A stretch of DNA of 64,000 nt from Phycisphaerae bacterium (GCA_016927755.1 JAFGLZ010000236.1:1-64000), one strand, 5' to 3'. Counted from the stretch's first letter, positions 14,616 through 23,868 are shown. The notes: generated by a model not told the origin, from the letters alone. A program made the numbers and translations.

Positions 14616-16577
14616 ATGCGCCGTACGAGACTCCTGGCCGCCGTCCTTGCGACGTCCCTGTCGTGCTTCGGCTGCAGTCACAAGGCCTACAACTACCTCG
14701 GGCCCTGGCACGACGAGAACTGGATCCCCCACTACGTCCACAAGGCCGGCGTCGTCCACATGCTCGTCGAACCGGCGCCCCTGCCCCCATACACCTATCC
14801 CGACGAGGTGCCCTATACGCTCACTCGTGACGACTTCGACCCCGCCCCCCTCATCGGAAATCACCGCTCACAGCTCCGCTTCTACGCCGAGCAGATGACG
14901 CCGAAGCCCAAGGAGTACCGCTTCGTTCACATCACGGACGTCCAGATCCGTGACCGAACCGTCGGGCTGAGCCCCCTCCTGAGGAGACTCGCCAAGGGCT
15001 ACACCGACACCGTCGAGGGCAGCTACTACGGCGACCATGCCGACGTCTTCTACTTCGCGCACGTCCTGACCGCCATCCGAAAGGGCGCCGAGGCCGGCTA
15101 CTTCGACGCCGTCGTCAACGGCGGCGACAACGTCCACCTCGGAATGCGAAGCGAGTTGCGAGCGTACAACTACTTCATGACGACCTTCCTCACCGGCGAG
15201 CCCGCCCCCGAGGACTCGTGGCTCGACGCCGACTTCCGATTGCCCAGCCTCGAGCGCCTGCCCGCACCGCCCGCCTACATGAACATGCTCGGCAACCATG
15301 ACCGATTCATCATGGGCGTCTTCACCCGGCGGTTCGTCGCCCTCCACTGGAACGAGACCGACGTGCCGACCGAAATCGTCGACGGATGGCTACCGAAGCT
15401 CAACGAGCTGGTCAGGCAGACGTGGACCGGACGAAACGATCTCGGGATACCCCAGGACGCGCTGCGCCTCAGTCTCGGCGGCTACTTCGCCGAGGACCGC
15501 CCCTGGCCCGGCGTCGGCAAGGTCCGCATGATCGTCTTGAACACGCAGGAGACGAACCTCCTCCAGCGGATCAGCGAGAAGGCCGCCCTCTTCCCCTCCA
15601 TCTCCCACGAGCAGTTCGAATGGCTCGACGCAACCCTCGACGAGGCCCAAGCCGACGACCAGATCAAGGCCATCCTCGTCTTCGGACACAACCACCTGGC
15701 CGAGATCCTCGTCAACCGGTTCCCCGCCCCCGAGGGCGAGAAGACCCCCATCCTCAAGATCGGGCGATACCGGGCCTCGCGCGATGACACGTTCCTCGAC
15801 GCCGCCGATCTCCTGGGTAGACACTCAAAAGTCGTCGCCTACCTCTGCGGGCACGTCCACTCGGGCAGCCCGAAGATCATGTGGTCGGAAAACGACCCCG
15901 CGATCCGCGACGCCCTCTCGCGAGCCAACGATCGTGTGCGAAGAAAGTACGAAGCCCTGCGCGAGCGCGAGAAAGCCGCCGAGGCCGCCGAGGCCTTCAC
16001 GTACGCCAACCCGGAGCCCAAGCGGATCCTCCACCCCTTCGCCGAGTTCATCAACCTGTCGATCCAGGAGTACCCCAAGAGCTTTCTCGTACTGGCCCTG
16101 GAGCACCACCCGCCCGAAGGCGCCTCGCCTGAGCGCGTCCGGCTTCGGGCGAGATACTACAACCTGAACGACATCCTCCCCCCAACCGGCGCCGCACTGC
16201 TGGACAACGAAGTGACCCTCCCCGCCAACCGCAACGAGCGAACCGCCCTGCTGAGCTGGCGAAGGAAGCTGAACGCCCTGACCCAAGGCGCCGACGATCC
16301 CAAACGCCGCCGGCTCCACCTCCTGGCCGAATACGCGCTGGCCGGCGAATACGACGACCTGCGGATTCGCTCGACCCACATCGAGCTCGTCTACAACCCC
16401 GCCATCGTCGCCGACCTGCTGGCCATCTACCGCCAGGCCGCCGAGTTCATGCCCTATCTCAAGACCTTCCGCCAGAAGCAGGCGCCCCAACCGCAAGCCT
16501 GGGAAGAGATCCGAACCGCCCTGGAGCTAAGAGCCACCGAGAACAACGAAGACATGATGATCCGCGTGAGTCCTTAA
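14616..16577 (+). CDS. Calcineurin-like metallophosphoesterase, probable lipoprotein
   Basis: A predicted 653-residue exported phosphoesterase. The ATG at 14616 has AAGGAG 8 bases upstream and starts a leader (MRRTRLLAAVLATSLSCFGC) whose Cys could be lipidated, although the lipobox is poor. Metal-centre motifs of the superfamily are visible: ITDVQIRD (normally D-x-H, here Gln), VVNGGDNVH, MLGNHD, LVFGHNHL and LCGHVHSG. About 300 C-terminal residues form an extra region with an Ala/Glu-rich helix (EKAAEAAEAF) and no known motif. Family members hydrolyse phosphomonoesters or diesters with two metal ions; the substrate is unknown. It converges on the cytochrome gene, 19 bases away. Confidence 0.85.
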   Translation: MRRTRLLAAVLATSLSCFGCSHKAYNYLGPWHDENWIPHYVHKAGVVHMLVEPAPLPPYTYPDEVPYTLTRDDFDPAPLIGNHRSQLRFYAEQMTPKPKEYRFVHITDVQIRDRTVGLSPLLRRLAKGYTDTVEGSYYGDHADVFYFAHVLTAIRKGAEAGYFDAVVNGGDNVHLGMRSELRAYNYFMTTFLTGEPAPEDSWLDADFRLPSLERLPAPPAYMNMLGNHDRFIMGVFTRRFVALHWNETDVPTEIVDGWLPKLNELVRQTWTGRNDLGIPQDALRLSLGGYFAEDRPWPGVGKVRMIVLNTQETNLLQRISEKAALFPSISHEQFEWLDATLDEAQADDQIKAILVFGHNHLAEILVNRFPAPEGEKTPILKIGRYRASRDDTFLDAADLLGRHSKVVAYLCGHVHSGSPKIMWSENDPAIRDALSRANDRVRRKYEALREREKAAEAAEAFTYANPEPKRILHPFAEFINLSIQEYPKSFLVLALEHHPPEGASPERVRLRARYYNLNDILPPTGAALLDNEVTLPANRNERTALLSWRRKLNALTQGADDPKRRRLHLLAEYALAGEYDDLRIRSTHIELVYNPAIVADLLAIYRQAAEFMPYLKTFRQKQAPQPQAWEEIRTALELRATENNEDMMIRVSP

Positions 16578-16596
16578 AACGCGTTCGCCCTTCGCA

Positions 16597-18990
16597 TCAG
16601 GGCTCCGAGAGAGCCTGTATCTTCGCGGCGAAGGCTTGATGCTCGCGCTGCCCCAGCCTCACGTTCTCCATCGCCCGGCGATAGACGGCGACGGCCTCCT
16701 CGCGCTTGCCCTGCTGCTCATGAATCTCGCCCAGCAGCATGTACACGTCCGCGCTGGCCGGCTGACGCGCGATCGCCCGGCGCAACGTCGCCACGGCCGC
16801 GTCGACGTCCCCCTTCTGACGCTGATAGAACGCCACCGTGAACGCATACCTCGGATCGTCCGGCCTCAGTTTCAAGGCCTTCCGACACCACTCGATCCCC
16901 TCGTCGAGCCGGTCCTTCGCCACGATCACCCCGAGGTTATACGCCGCCACGGCGTTGTTCGGGTCCGTCTTCAGCGCTGCCCGAAAGGCCCCCTCCGACT
17001 CGCCCAACCGCCCCATCTCACCCAGCAGCAGCCCGAGGTTCAGGTTCGCCGCGACGCTGCAAGGGTCGAGCTTGAGCGCCCTCCGAAGGCTCGCCTCGGC
17101 CCGGTCGTTCTTGCCCAGAAGGTTGTACGCGATCGACGCGTTGACCAACGGCGGAACCTGCTGCGGATCCAGCTCGGCCGACCGCTCGAACTCCTCGATC
17201 GCCCGCTGCGTCTCACGGCGATTCATGTGGAAGTTGCCCAGGTTGTAGTGACCGGCCGCGTCGTCGGGCCTCGCCTTCATCGATGCCTGAAACTCCGCGA
17301 CTGCCCGATCCAGATCCTTGCGACGCGCCGAGTCTAACTGCCCCGGAGGCACCGCCGACAGCGCCGCCGCCGCGCGGATCCGAACGAGACGGTAATCGTC
17401 CCGCGTCGCACCCAGCAGCGCCGCCACCACCTCCGGCGTCGTCCGATCACTTAGCGCCTCGGCCGCGCTCGCCCGCACCAGCGGCGAAACGTCCTTCAAC
17501 GCCGCCATGAGGACCGGCCATTTTCGATTGTCATCACAGAACCGAAGCAGACGCACCAGCGAATTCGCCACGATCTCGTCGCGATCCTTCGCCGTCACCG
17601 CCTCCAACATCTCCGGCAAGCGCGCCCATTCGTGCCTCCGCGCCGCGGCGATCAGATCGGCCTGGTGCAGCATCGGCCCTTGATAGTCGCGCGGATACCA
17701 CTTGCGCGCCCACTCGTCCGACCACGCCGCGTCCTTGTCCTTGTGGCAGATGTTGCACGCGTTGGGCGACTTGTATCGGATCGTCGCCGTCGGCGCCGGA
17801 GACCGCATCGAGTGGTCGCTCCGACGCATCCTCGCGAACTCCGTCATCGGCATGTGGCACGCCACGCACTGGCTGCCCTCACTCTCAGCCTTGTGATGCG
17901 AATGCCCCGTCGGATTCTTGACGTGCCCCTCGTGACATGGCATACAGGCCTCGTTGGTCTTCTGGCCCGCGAACCGATACCGCCCGCTCGACGTGTGACA
18001 GTGCACGCAGTCAAGCTTGCCCGACTTCACGCACGGACTCATCCGCCACAGCGTAAAGGTGTAGTTCTCGCCCAGGTCGCGCCCGTCCGGATAGAAGTCG
18101 ATGTGCTCGAGCGTCGTCAGGTCGTAGTGGTCGAAGTAGCGCTCGCCCGGCACGAACGTCGTCGTCAGAGAGGCCATCTTCGCGTGGCACGGCGCGCACA
18201 TCGCGTTCGTTTGCTCCACCGTGAACCGCTTCGTGCTGATGATCTTCAGCTCCCTCGGCGCCGGCCCGCCCTCGGCCTCCTTGCACACGCGCACGTGCTC
18301 GTCGCCCGGGCCGTGGCACGTCTCGCAGTTGATGCCGGGCTCCGCCCAAATGGTGTGATACGTGTCCGTCTTCTCGTCGTAGTTCGTCGAAAGCTGACTC
18401 ACGTGACAGCTATAGCACGACGAGTTGAACGTGTAAGGCCGATCCCGCCAGTCAATCGCCTCGTCCCGACGATCGGGAAAGTGCCGCACCCCGCTGGCCG
18501 CCGTGTCGTACCACGCCTTGCGGTTCACGTCGTACGCCACGGGCAGCGTCTGCAGCCGCCCCTTATCCAAAGGCGTCAGAAAGTAGTAGACGTTCTTGCC
18601 GCCCAGCACGTGGACGATGGGGTACGTCTTCTCGCCCTCCGGCCCCGTCTCGCGAACCAACCCCGCGTCCCCCGCCGTCTCCGCCCGATACGCGAGCCGC
18701 CCGATCTTGATCGCATCCGTCTGCGGCGTCAGCTCCGCGCGGGCAAGCGCCGCCCTGTACGGCTGCATCGCCAACCCATGGTGCGACGGCGCCCAAAGCG
18801 TATAGAACCGCTCATGACACTCGCGGCAGCTCACCGACCCGGCATACGCCCGATCAGTCGAGGTCGATTCCGCCCCCGTCCCGTCGGACGACCCATCCCC
18901 CGATCTCCGCCCGCATCCCGAGCCCGCCGCGGCGCAAACCACCAGCACCGCCACCCACTCGTACACGCAAGTACGACCGCCCATCTTCAT
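16597..18990 (-). CDS. Octaheme cytochrome c lipoprotein fused to HEAT and TPR repeats
   Basis: A predicted 797-residue exported multiheme protein. The ATG at 18990 has GGGGAG 9 bases upstream and leads into a lipoprotein-like signal (VLVVCAAAGSGC). Eight CxxCH heme-c motifs are visible in the first half: CRECH, CYSCH, CETCH, CAPCH, CVHCH, CMPCH, CVACH and CNICH. Distal histidines lie between them (HSHHK, HSMRSP). Next come HEAT-like repeats at about 430-530 (SPLVRASAAEALSD), then about six TPR units from 560 to 790 (AGHYNLGNFHMNRRETQRAI, AVAAYNLGVI). Similar octaheme proteins relate to nitrite or hydroxylamine-type cytochromes, but no catalytic motif was seen. It probably transfers electrons outside the cytoplasm and docks partners through its repeats; this is inference. 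Confidence 0.88.
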   Translation of the reverse strand: MKMGGRTCVYEWVAVLVVCAAAGSGCGRRSGDGSSDGTGAESTSTDRAYAGSVSCRECHERFYTLWAPSHHGLAMQPYRAALARAELTPQTDAIKIGRLAYRAETAGDAGLVRETGPEGEKTYPIVHVLGGKNVYYFLTPLDKGRLQTLPVAYDVNRKAWYDTAASGVRHFPDRRDEAIDWRDRPYTFNSSCYSCHVSQLSTNYDEKTDTYHTIWAEPGINCETCHGPGDEHVRVCKEAEGGPAPRELKIISTKRFTVEQTNAMCAPCHAKMASLTTTFVPGERYFDHYDLTTLEHIDFYPDGRDLGENYTFTLWRMSPCVKSGKLDCVHCHTSSGRYRFAGQKTNEACMPCHEGHVKNPTGHSHHKAESEGSQCVACHMPMTEFARMRRSDHSMRSPAPTATIRYKSPNACNICHKDKDAAWSDEWARKWYPRDYQGPMLHQADLIAAARRHEWARLPEMLEAVTAKDRDEIVANSLVRLLRFCDDNRKWPVLMAALKDVSPLVRASAAEALSDRTTPEVVAALLGATRDDYRLVRIRAAAALSAVPPGQLDSARRKDLDRAVAEFQASMKARPDDAAGHYNLGNFHMNRRETQRAIEEFERSAELDPQQVPPLVNASIAYNLLGKNDRAEASLRRALKLDPCSVAANLNLGLLLGEMGRLGESEGAFRAALKTDPNNAVAAYNLGVIVAKDRLDEGIEWCRKALKLRPDDPRYAFTVAFYQRQKGDVDAAVATLRRAIARQPASADVYMLLGEIHEQQGKREEAVAVYRRAMENVRLGQREHQAFAAKIQALSEP

Positions 18991-19021
18991 CCGACGTAGC
19001 TCCCCGCAAGCACCCACCAGT

Positions 19022-19219
19022 TCTGGGGTCAGAGCGCATTTAGTTCATTGCGCCCCTCCAGAGCAACAGACATGAGGATACCGCAAACACGCCACTTTGA
19101 CAGGAGACCTTTCCCCCGAGTCTTGGGGTCAGAGCGCATTTAGTTCATTGCGCCCCTCCAGAGTAAGAGACATGAGGACACCGCAAACACGCCACTTTGA
19201 CAGAAGACCTTTCCCCCGG
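19022..19219. repeat. Tandem duplication of a 100-bp unit
   Basis: GGGGTCAGAGCGCATTTAGT begins at 19025 and again at 19125. The copies differ at only a few bases through TTGACAGAAGACCTTTCCCC. Each holds a small palindrome (GCGCA..TGCGC). The gap 18991-19513 otherwise has no gene that can be supported. Confidence 0.85.
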
Positions 19220-19513
19220 ACGCGACGAACCCCACCTAACGACGATTCCCTGAAGGACAGACCGACCCACCACCACGCACACCTCGTCGCTTCGCCAAGC
19301 CCAGACGTCCCCCGCCACAGACCGGGCCTCCATACCTACTTCCCCGACACCGTCTTCGACATGGGCTCCAAGGGAGCCAATGCCTTGTACGCTCTCCTCA
19401 TCTGCCCCATCCCTCTCACCGGGATCGACGGGTGTTTGCGTCTGCCCCTCCTGTTCGAGCGAAAGGATCTGATCGGAGAGGTAATCTGGCGGTCTAGCTA
19501 CTACTCCGTATCG

Positions 19514-21019
19514 TCAGTGTCTCTTCCTGACGTGGTGCAACACAGGGTCCTTCAGATGCGATGCCGTATGGACGACTGGAAGCGGGCGATGCTCACGAAT
19601 CCGTGCGCTTCGTTCCCGCTGTGTCTCGGCCCTTTGGACCCTCCAATCCCTGGTCTTTCTGCATGCTATCACCGCGAGTGTCCAGACGATGCCGACGGGA
19701 AGCGCGATCGCGGTGAACAGCGCGGCAGTCTTTGGCACCGTCAAGCCGCCGACGGCATCCGCCGCCTCGTGTACGCTCTTCGCCATCGTTTCAGTGGCCC
19801 GGAGAACGGGGAGTAGGCCAGAGTCATCAGCACCTTCAAGTCCTGCGCTTCCACCTGTAGACTGCCAGGTGCTCACCAACTCCTTGAATGACTTCGCCGC
19901 CTCCGAAACAGCCTTTGCGGCCTGGGACGTAGCTACCGCCACCGCCTGAATCTCTTCCGTTGCGGGGATAAGCCGAGTGTCCCGGGACTTCAAGCCCGAC
20001 GCCCCACGCGCCAACCTTCCCGTTGTGCCCTCATCAGACCCGGACAGCACCCGCTTCTTCAGATCGATTAGCTGCAGCTCCATCTCGGTCGGGACAGATT
20101 CGATGACCATGCTCGCCTTCTCCACGAAGTCGTCGGTCGCTTCCGGAAGGCCGAGCCACTCTGTCACGGTAAGCGGCTTCGCGTCGTTGCCCTTGGGAGG
20201 TCGGGTGCAGAGCGTCCTGTCAAACTCCCCTCTTATCGGGTTTCTCAGAGCCCACTCAACGATGAGCTTCCGCGCCTTCGCGAAATCGGTCTCCCCGGAG
20301 TCCCCCTTCTTCGTTCCCGTCTTGTCTCCCGTTCCCTCGCCGGCCGTTTGAACGCCCTCCGGTGTCCCGGGTTTCGTCGTTCCAGAGCTTCCCCCTTCAT
20401 CTCTCAACACCTGTCTGGCAATCGCCTCTATCTTCTGCACGATCCTTCCGGCTGCCTTCACAGCCACATCCTGTCTATCTTCGAAAGCCGTATGGCCGAA
20501 TACGGGTCCCGCGGAGTCAGCATCCTCGGCTTTCCTAAATCGCTCTCCGCCCCTCCCCTCCTGAGACGTCGGTTCCCTTGACGGATGGTCTACAGTAGCT
20601 TGGGCTTCCTTCAGAGCACTCCGATCGAGATAATGCTGCATCCGCAGGGACTGCGCCCAGCAGTGCACCAAAGCTTGGTCGGGATGCTTCTCCGTGGCAG
20701 CACTTCGAATCAGCGGATACATGTATCGTTTCCAAAGTAAGACTCGCTTCCGACGGGCGGACTCCTTCACCCAGTCCTCCAAGTCCTGGGCCTCTATGTC
20801 CTGGGCCGCCTTGTCGACTATGCATCTGAAATCATACTCGAACTCGTTAAGGCAGTCCCTGACATGAGACCACTTGGCGTCCGGTTGTGCGCGGACCGTC
20901 CCCACAACGGTTGGACCTCCACACCCGCAGAAGCCTAGAGGCGTCACGATGCTCGCTATGAGCCCCAGGCAGACGTACCGGGAACGAGGGGTCGCCTCAA
21001 CGAATGCCAGGTCGGGCAT
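19514..21019 (-). CDS. Unrecognised membrane-anchored lipoprotein-like protein
   Basis: A predicted 501-residue protein that I do not recognise. The ATG at 21019 has GGGAGGAG 7 bases upstream. The leader ends IVTPLGFCGCGG, so a lipid-modified Cys is possible. The middle is charged and rich in Gly/Thr (TKPGTPEGVQTAGEGTGDKT), suggesting disorder. A later helical part (AVATSQAAKAVSEAAKSF) may be a coiled coil. One membrane helix near residues 440-460 (AALFTAIALPVGIVWTLAV) precedes a basic tail of about 50 residues ending HHVRKRH. The topology would put the bulk outside and the basic tail in the cytoplasm. Codon and base use look less GC-biased than neighbours, hinting at transfer; this was judged by eye. 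Neighbours give no functional clue. Confidence 0.7.
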   Translation of the reverse strand: MPDLAFVEATPRSRYVCLGLIASIVTPLGFCGCGGPTVVGTVRAQPDAKWSHVRDCLNEFEYDFRCIVDKAAQDIEAQDLEDWVKESARRKRVLLWKRYMYPLIRSAATEKHPDQALVHCWAQSLRMQHYLDRSALKEAQATVDHPSREPTSQEGRGGERFRKAEDADSAGPVFGHTAFEDRQDVAVKAAGRIVQKIEAIARQVLRDEGGSSGTTKPGTPEGVQTAGEGTGDKTGTKKGDSGETDFAKARKLIVEWALRNPIRGEFDRTLCTRPPKGNDAKPLTVTEWLGLPEATDDFVEKASMVIESVPTEMELQLIDLKKRVLSGSDEGTTGRLARGASGLKSRDTRLIPATEEIQAVAVATSQAAKAVSEAAKSFKELVSTWQSTGGSAGLEGADDSGLLPVLRATETMAKSVHEAADAVGGLTVPKTAALFTAIALPVGIVWTLAVIACRKTRDWRVQRAETQRERSARIREHRPLPVVHTASHLKDPVLHHVRKRH

Positions 21020-21451
21020 GATAATACTCCTCCCACGAAGGGGATCATGGCCAGTGAATCGAGCGGCGTCCGTCTGGCCCACTCACGGTGCCAGCCGGCA
21101 AAGGCTGCTCCTCTTGCAGATCTCAACTGCGCCACCTGTTGGGGGCCTACGCCGCTGTGGATATGAAACACATTTTCAACAACAATAGGAACCTATACCG
21201 AAGTGAAGCAGTTAGCAATCGCTAGCGGGGCCGGCCTGCTGTATAGTCCATGTCCCCTGGTGCGCGTGCGCAAAAGCCAATGGAAAATGACCTTCCATGT
21301 GAAGCTAGGCAAGTCCATCGACCGTCGATGCAGGGCCACGAGAGATCCCTTAGCGCAAAATGCTAGGTCAGCCAGTATGCAGGCGTGATCACTCGAGTAA
21401 CCTGAAATATGCTGCAGACGCGTGTGGCGAAGTGTGCACGGGAATCGTTCC
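21020..21451. other. Gene-free stretch between orphan genes
   Basis: No credible gene, RNA or strong repeat was seen in these 432 bases. The base composition is lower in GC than the flanks. Short inverted pieces such as TGGAAAATGACCTTCCA near 21281 are too short to call. Confidence 0.4.
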
Positions 21452-21922
21452 TTAGGCCCGAACACCATCTCGCGCGGCCTTCGACCTCGCCTTCACCTCC
21501 GCCGCGGACTCGTCTTCCCAAACCACGGAGATGGCCTCCTCCCCGAACAGCTCCTCGATGAGCTCGAGGCGCTCCCGATCGCTCGGCCGCTTCGGAAAGA
21601 TAATCCCGGGACAGATCCCGTCGAGCGTTGACTGCGACTCGACGTACCTCCAAATCTGGCGAGCCTGACGCCTAACGTTGCGGCGCACCGCCTGTGGCGT
21701 CATCTTGTCCCAGTCGGAGTGCTTGATCTCGACGATCCCACGGACCTCACTGCCCTCCTGCGAAACGAAGACATCAAGCCGCCCCCCTCGACCCCCCTCC
21801 TTCCTAACCGTCATCTCGGTCCGCACGTCCCCCTCGGCCTCGGCCACCCAATCGGCCTGAACCTTCTTGTGAAAGGCCTTCCCCTCACGCAAACGCTCCG
21901 GCTCACGACTCCTCCCGCTCAC
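21452..21922 (-). CDS. Predicted PD-(D/E)XK-fold nuclease-like protein
   Basis: A predicted 156-residue cytoplasmic protein. The core GGRLDVFVSQEGSEVRGIVE followed by IKHSDWD supplies an Asp, then Glu-x-Lys, the order expected for a PD-(D/E)XK metal site. It continues with VRRNVRRQARQIWRYVES and CPGIIFPKRPSDRERLELIE. Similar small domains occur in restriction-like or contact-toxin contexts. Whether this one cuts DNA is unknown. The GTG start at 21922 has GGGAGG about 8 bases upstream. It stands alone near tRNA-Lys, with no methylase, immunity or secretion gene beside it. Confidence 0.68.
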   Translation of the reverse strand: MSGRSREPERLREGKAFHKKVQADWVAEAEGDVRTEMTVRKEGGRGGRLDVFVSQEGSEVRGIVEIKHSDWDKMTPQAVRRNVRRQARQIWRYVESQSTLDGICPGIIFPKRPSDRERLELIEELFGEEAISVVWEDESAAEVKARSKAARDGVRA

Positions 21923-22132
21923 GCCCGCCTCCCGGCATCACCCCTCCCGAACGATTCGCAACCTGTTCCGCCGACGGCTGACACAGCCAGACTCGCCCAT
22001 CCACAGTCAAGGCCATCGGCGACCGGAGGCAAAGTGCCATCATCAATCAGTCCGCAACTCGCACCGACGACCCAGCGGCCGTAATGTCCAGTGCAGACAA
22101 GAGAAGTGAACGCCTGACCCGTCCTGAAGTAC

Positions 22133-22205
22133 TGAGGGCGCTGGGGCTCGAACCCAGGACCTACGGCTTAAAAGGCCGTTGCTCTACCAACTGAGCTACA
22201 CCCCC
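22133..22205 (-). tRNA. tRNA-Lys (anticodon TTT)
   Basis: The minus strand folds as a cloverleaf. GGGGGTG pairs with CGCCCTC (two G-U pairs), the D-arm is AGCTCAGTTGGTAGAGC, the anticodon stem-loop is ACGGCCTTTTAAGCCGT, and the T-arm is CTGGGTTCGAGCCCCAG. The discriminator is A, and no CCA is encoded. Confidence 0.95.
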
Positions 22206-22469
22206 GAGCCGCGGGATTCTTCCCGCGCCGACACCGCCCCCACCCATGCGGACCGGGACGATCCTACGCAAAAGGTATCCGGTCGCATAGGCGCGGTCAA
22301 GGACGACCACCCAACCCCGCGCAATTCCGCCCGACGCACCACGACCCCAACCCGAGCGCCGGCGCCCGCGCCGCCGGGTGATCGCTATCGGCGCCGCCCC
22401 CCAAATACCCCGATCCCCATATACCCAACAGAGACCGAAGGATTCCCGATGCCCTGCAAGGAGCCACCC

Positions 22470-22787
22470 ATGCCCGATGTGCCCGCCTCACACGTGATCA
22501 AGCTAGCCCGTCGCGAAATCCTGGTAACGCTCAAGAGCATCTACCCGTCCGCCCTGCCGGTCGAGGTCTTGAGCCGTGCCGTCGGCACCATCGTCGTCGG
22601 CCGGGAGTGGGACGACTTCCGAGCCGACCTCATCTACCTCTGCGAGAAGGGCTACGTCCAACCCCGCGCGCACCCGGACGATCCCAACGCGTCCAAGGTC
22701 CCCTGGAAACGCCGATGGGTCCGTCTCACCCCCGCCGGCGTCGAGGTCGCCGACTCCTGCATCACCGACCCCGCGCTCGATCTCTAG
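22470..22787 (+). CDS. Small winged-helix-like protein
   Basis: A predicted 105-residue cytoplasmic protein. AAGGAG lies 6 bases before the ATG at 22470, which decides the start against an ATG 21 bases upstream. The pattern KLARREILVTLKSIYPSALP, FRADLIYLCEKGYVQ and RWVRLTPAGVEVAD fits a winged helix-turn-helix with a C-terminal LT..G hairpin. Proteins of this shape occur in Mu-like phages and in chromosomal contexts. DNA binding is inferred. It is followed after 100 bases by the convergent rsmA gene. Confidence 0.65.
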   Translation: MPDVPASHVIKLARREILVTLKSIYPSALPVEVLSRAVGTIVVGREWDDFRADLIYLCEKGYVQPRAHPDDPNASKVPWKRRWVRLTPAGVEVADSCITDPALDL

Positions 22788-22890
22788 GCCCACGGCGACC
22801 GATGGAACGAGCCCGGAAACGGCGCTCCGCCAACGCAACAGGCGCGATCTTCGGATCAGAGGCGCGGGGCTCGAAGGTCGGCCACCGGCG

Positions 22891-23748
22891 TCACACCGCC
22901 TTGGCCAACGCCACCCACTGCCCCGGCCCCAGCGCCTCGGGCCGGGCCTTCGGGTCCACCCCCATCTTCGCCAGGGCCGCCTGCGCGGTCGCCGCCCCGT
23001 ATTCGACCGTCAGATTGTGCGAGAGCGTCTTGCGCCGATGCAAAAAGCACGTCTTGACCACCTCGGCGAAGTGCCGAACGTCTCCCACCGCCTCGCGCAG
23101 GTCCGGGGACGCCTCGATGAGCAGCATGCTCGACTCGACCGCCGGTCTCGGCCAGAACGCCTGGGGCCCAACGACCGCGATCCGACGAACCTCCGCCAGC
23201 GCCTGAACGATCACGCTCAGCGGACCGTACTGCCCCCCACCCGGATCGGCCGACAAACGGTCGCCAACCTCCTTCTGCACGGTCACGCACATCCGCTCCG
23301 GCACGATCTCGCCCACCAGCAAATCGACGATCAGCGGAGAGGCGATCTGATACGGCAGGTTCGCCACCAGCAGAAACCGCCCGCCCAGACGCCCCCGAGC
23401 CTCGACCACCGCCTCCAGCACCGCCGGCGCGATCCGCGTCTTGCTCTCCAGAACGTCCTCCCGTATCAGCACGACGTTCTCGAGCGCCACGAGCTGCTCC
23501 GCGGCGATCCCCCCCACGCCGCGATCCGCCTCGACCGCCACGACCCCCCCGGCCAGCTCCGCCAGATCCTGCGTCAGCGAGCCCGTCCCGCACCCCACCT
23601 CGAGCACCGTGTCCCGCGAGCCGATCCCCGCCGAGCCGACGAACTTCCGCATCAGGTTCCCGTCGATGAGGAAGTGCTGACCCAGCTTCTTGTTGGGCCG
23701 CAGCCCCGCCTCGGCCAGTAGCGATCGAATGGTCGTCAGCGTCTGCAA
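22891..23748 (-). CDS. rsmA: 16S rRNA (adenine(1518)-N6/adenine(1519)-N6)-dimethyltransferase
   Basis: A 285-residue KsgA/RsmA enzyme that dimethylates two adjacent adenines in helix 45 of 16S rRNA during 30S maturation. Signature segments are KKLGQHFLID near residue 20, the SAM-binding VLEVGCGTGSLTQDL, acidic VVAVEADRG, VLIREDVLE, the catalytic NLPYQIASPL, and the C-terminal HRRKTLSHNL. The frame begins with TTG at 23748, with AGGAA 7 bases upstream. The N-terminal length is normal for the family, so the TTG start is credible. It is divergently placed to the CII-like gene, 120 bases apart. Confidence 0.93.
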   Translation of the reverse strand: MQTLTTIRSLLAEAGLRPNKKLGQHFLIDGNLMRKFVGSAGIGSRDTVLEVGCGTGSLTQDLAELAGGVVAVEADRGVGGIAAEQLVALENVVLIREDVLESKTRIAPAVLEAVVEARGRLGGRFLLVANLPYQIASPLIVDLLVGEIVPERMCVTVQKEVGDRLSADPGGGQYGPLSVIVQALAEVRRIAVVGPQAFWPRPAVESSMLLIEASPDLREAVGDVRHFAEVVKTCFLHRRKTLSHNLTVEYGAATAQAALAKMGVDPKARPEALGPGQWVALAKAV

Positions 23749-23768
23749 CGTGTCGTTCCTGGCAATGC

Positions 23769-23797
23769 TTACCCGCGCCCGAGGGGATCGCTATAAT
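23769..23797 (+). promoter_or_regulatory. Promoter of the CII-like regulator gene
   Basis: A perfect TATAAT at 23792-23797 lies 17 bases after a weak -35 (TTACCC). It is about 70 bases before the ATG at 23869, in the divergent gap with rsmA. Confidence 0.55.
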
Positions 23798-23868
23798 CGG
23801 CACGCATGTCCCGCCGGACTGCGTCTGTACCATGCGGCGGACAACGAGACAACTGCCGGGAGACGACC

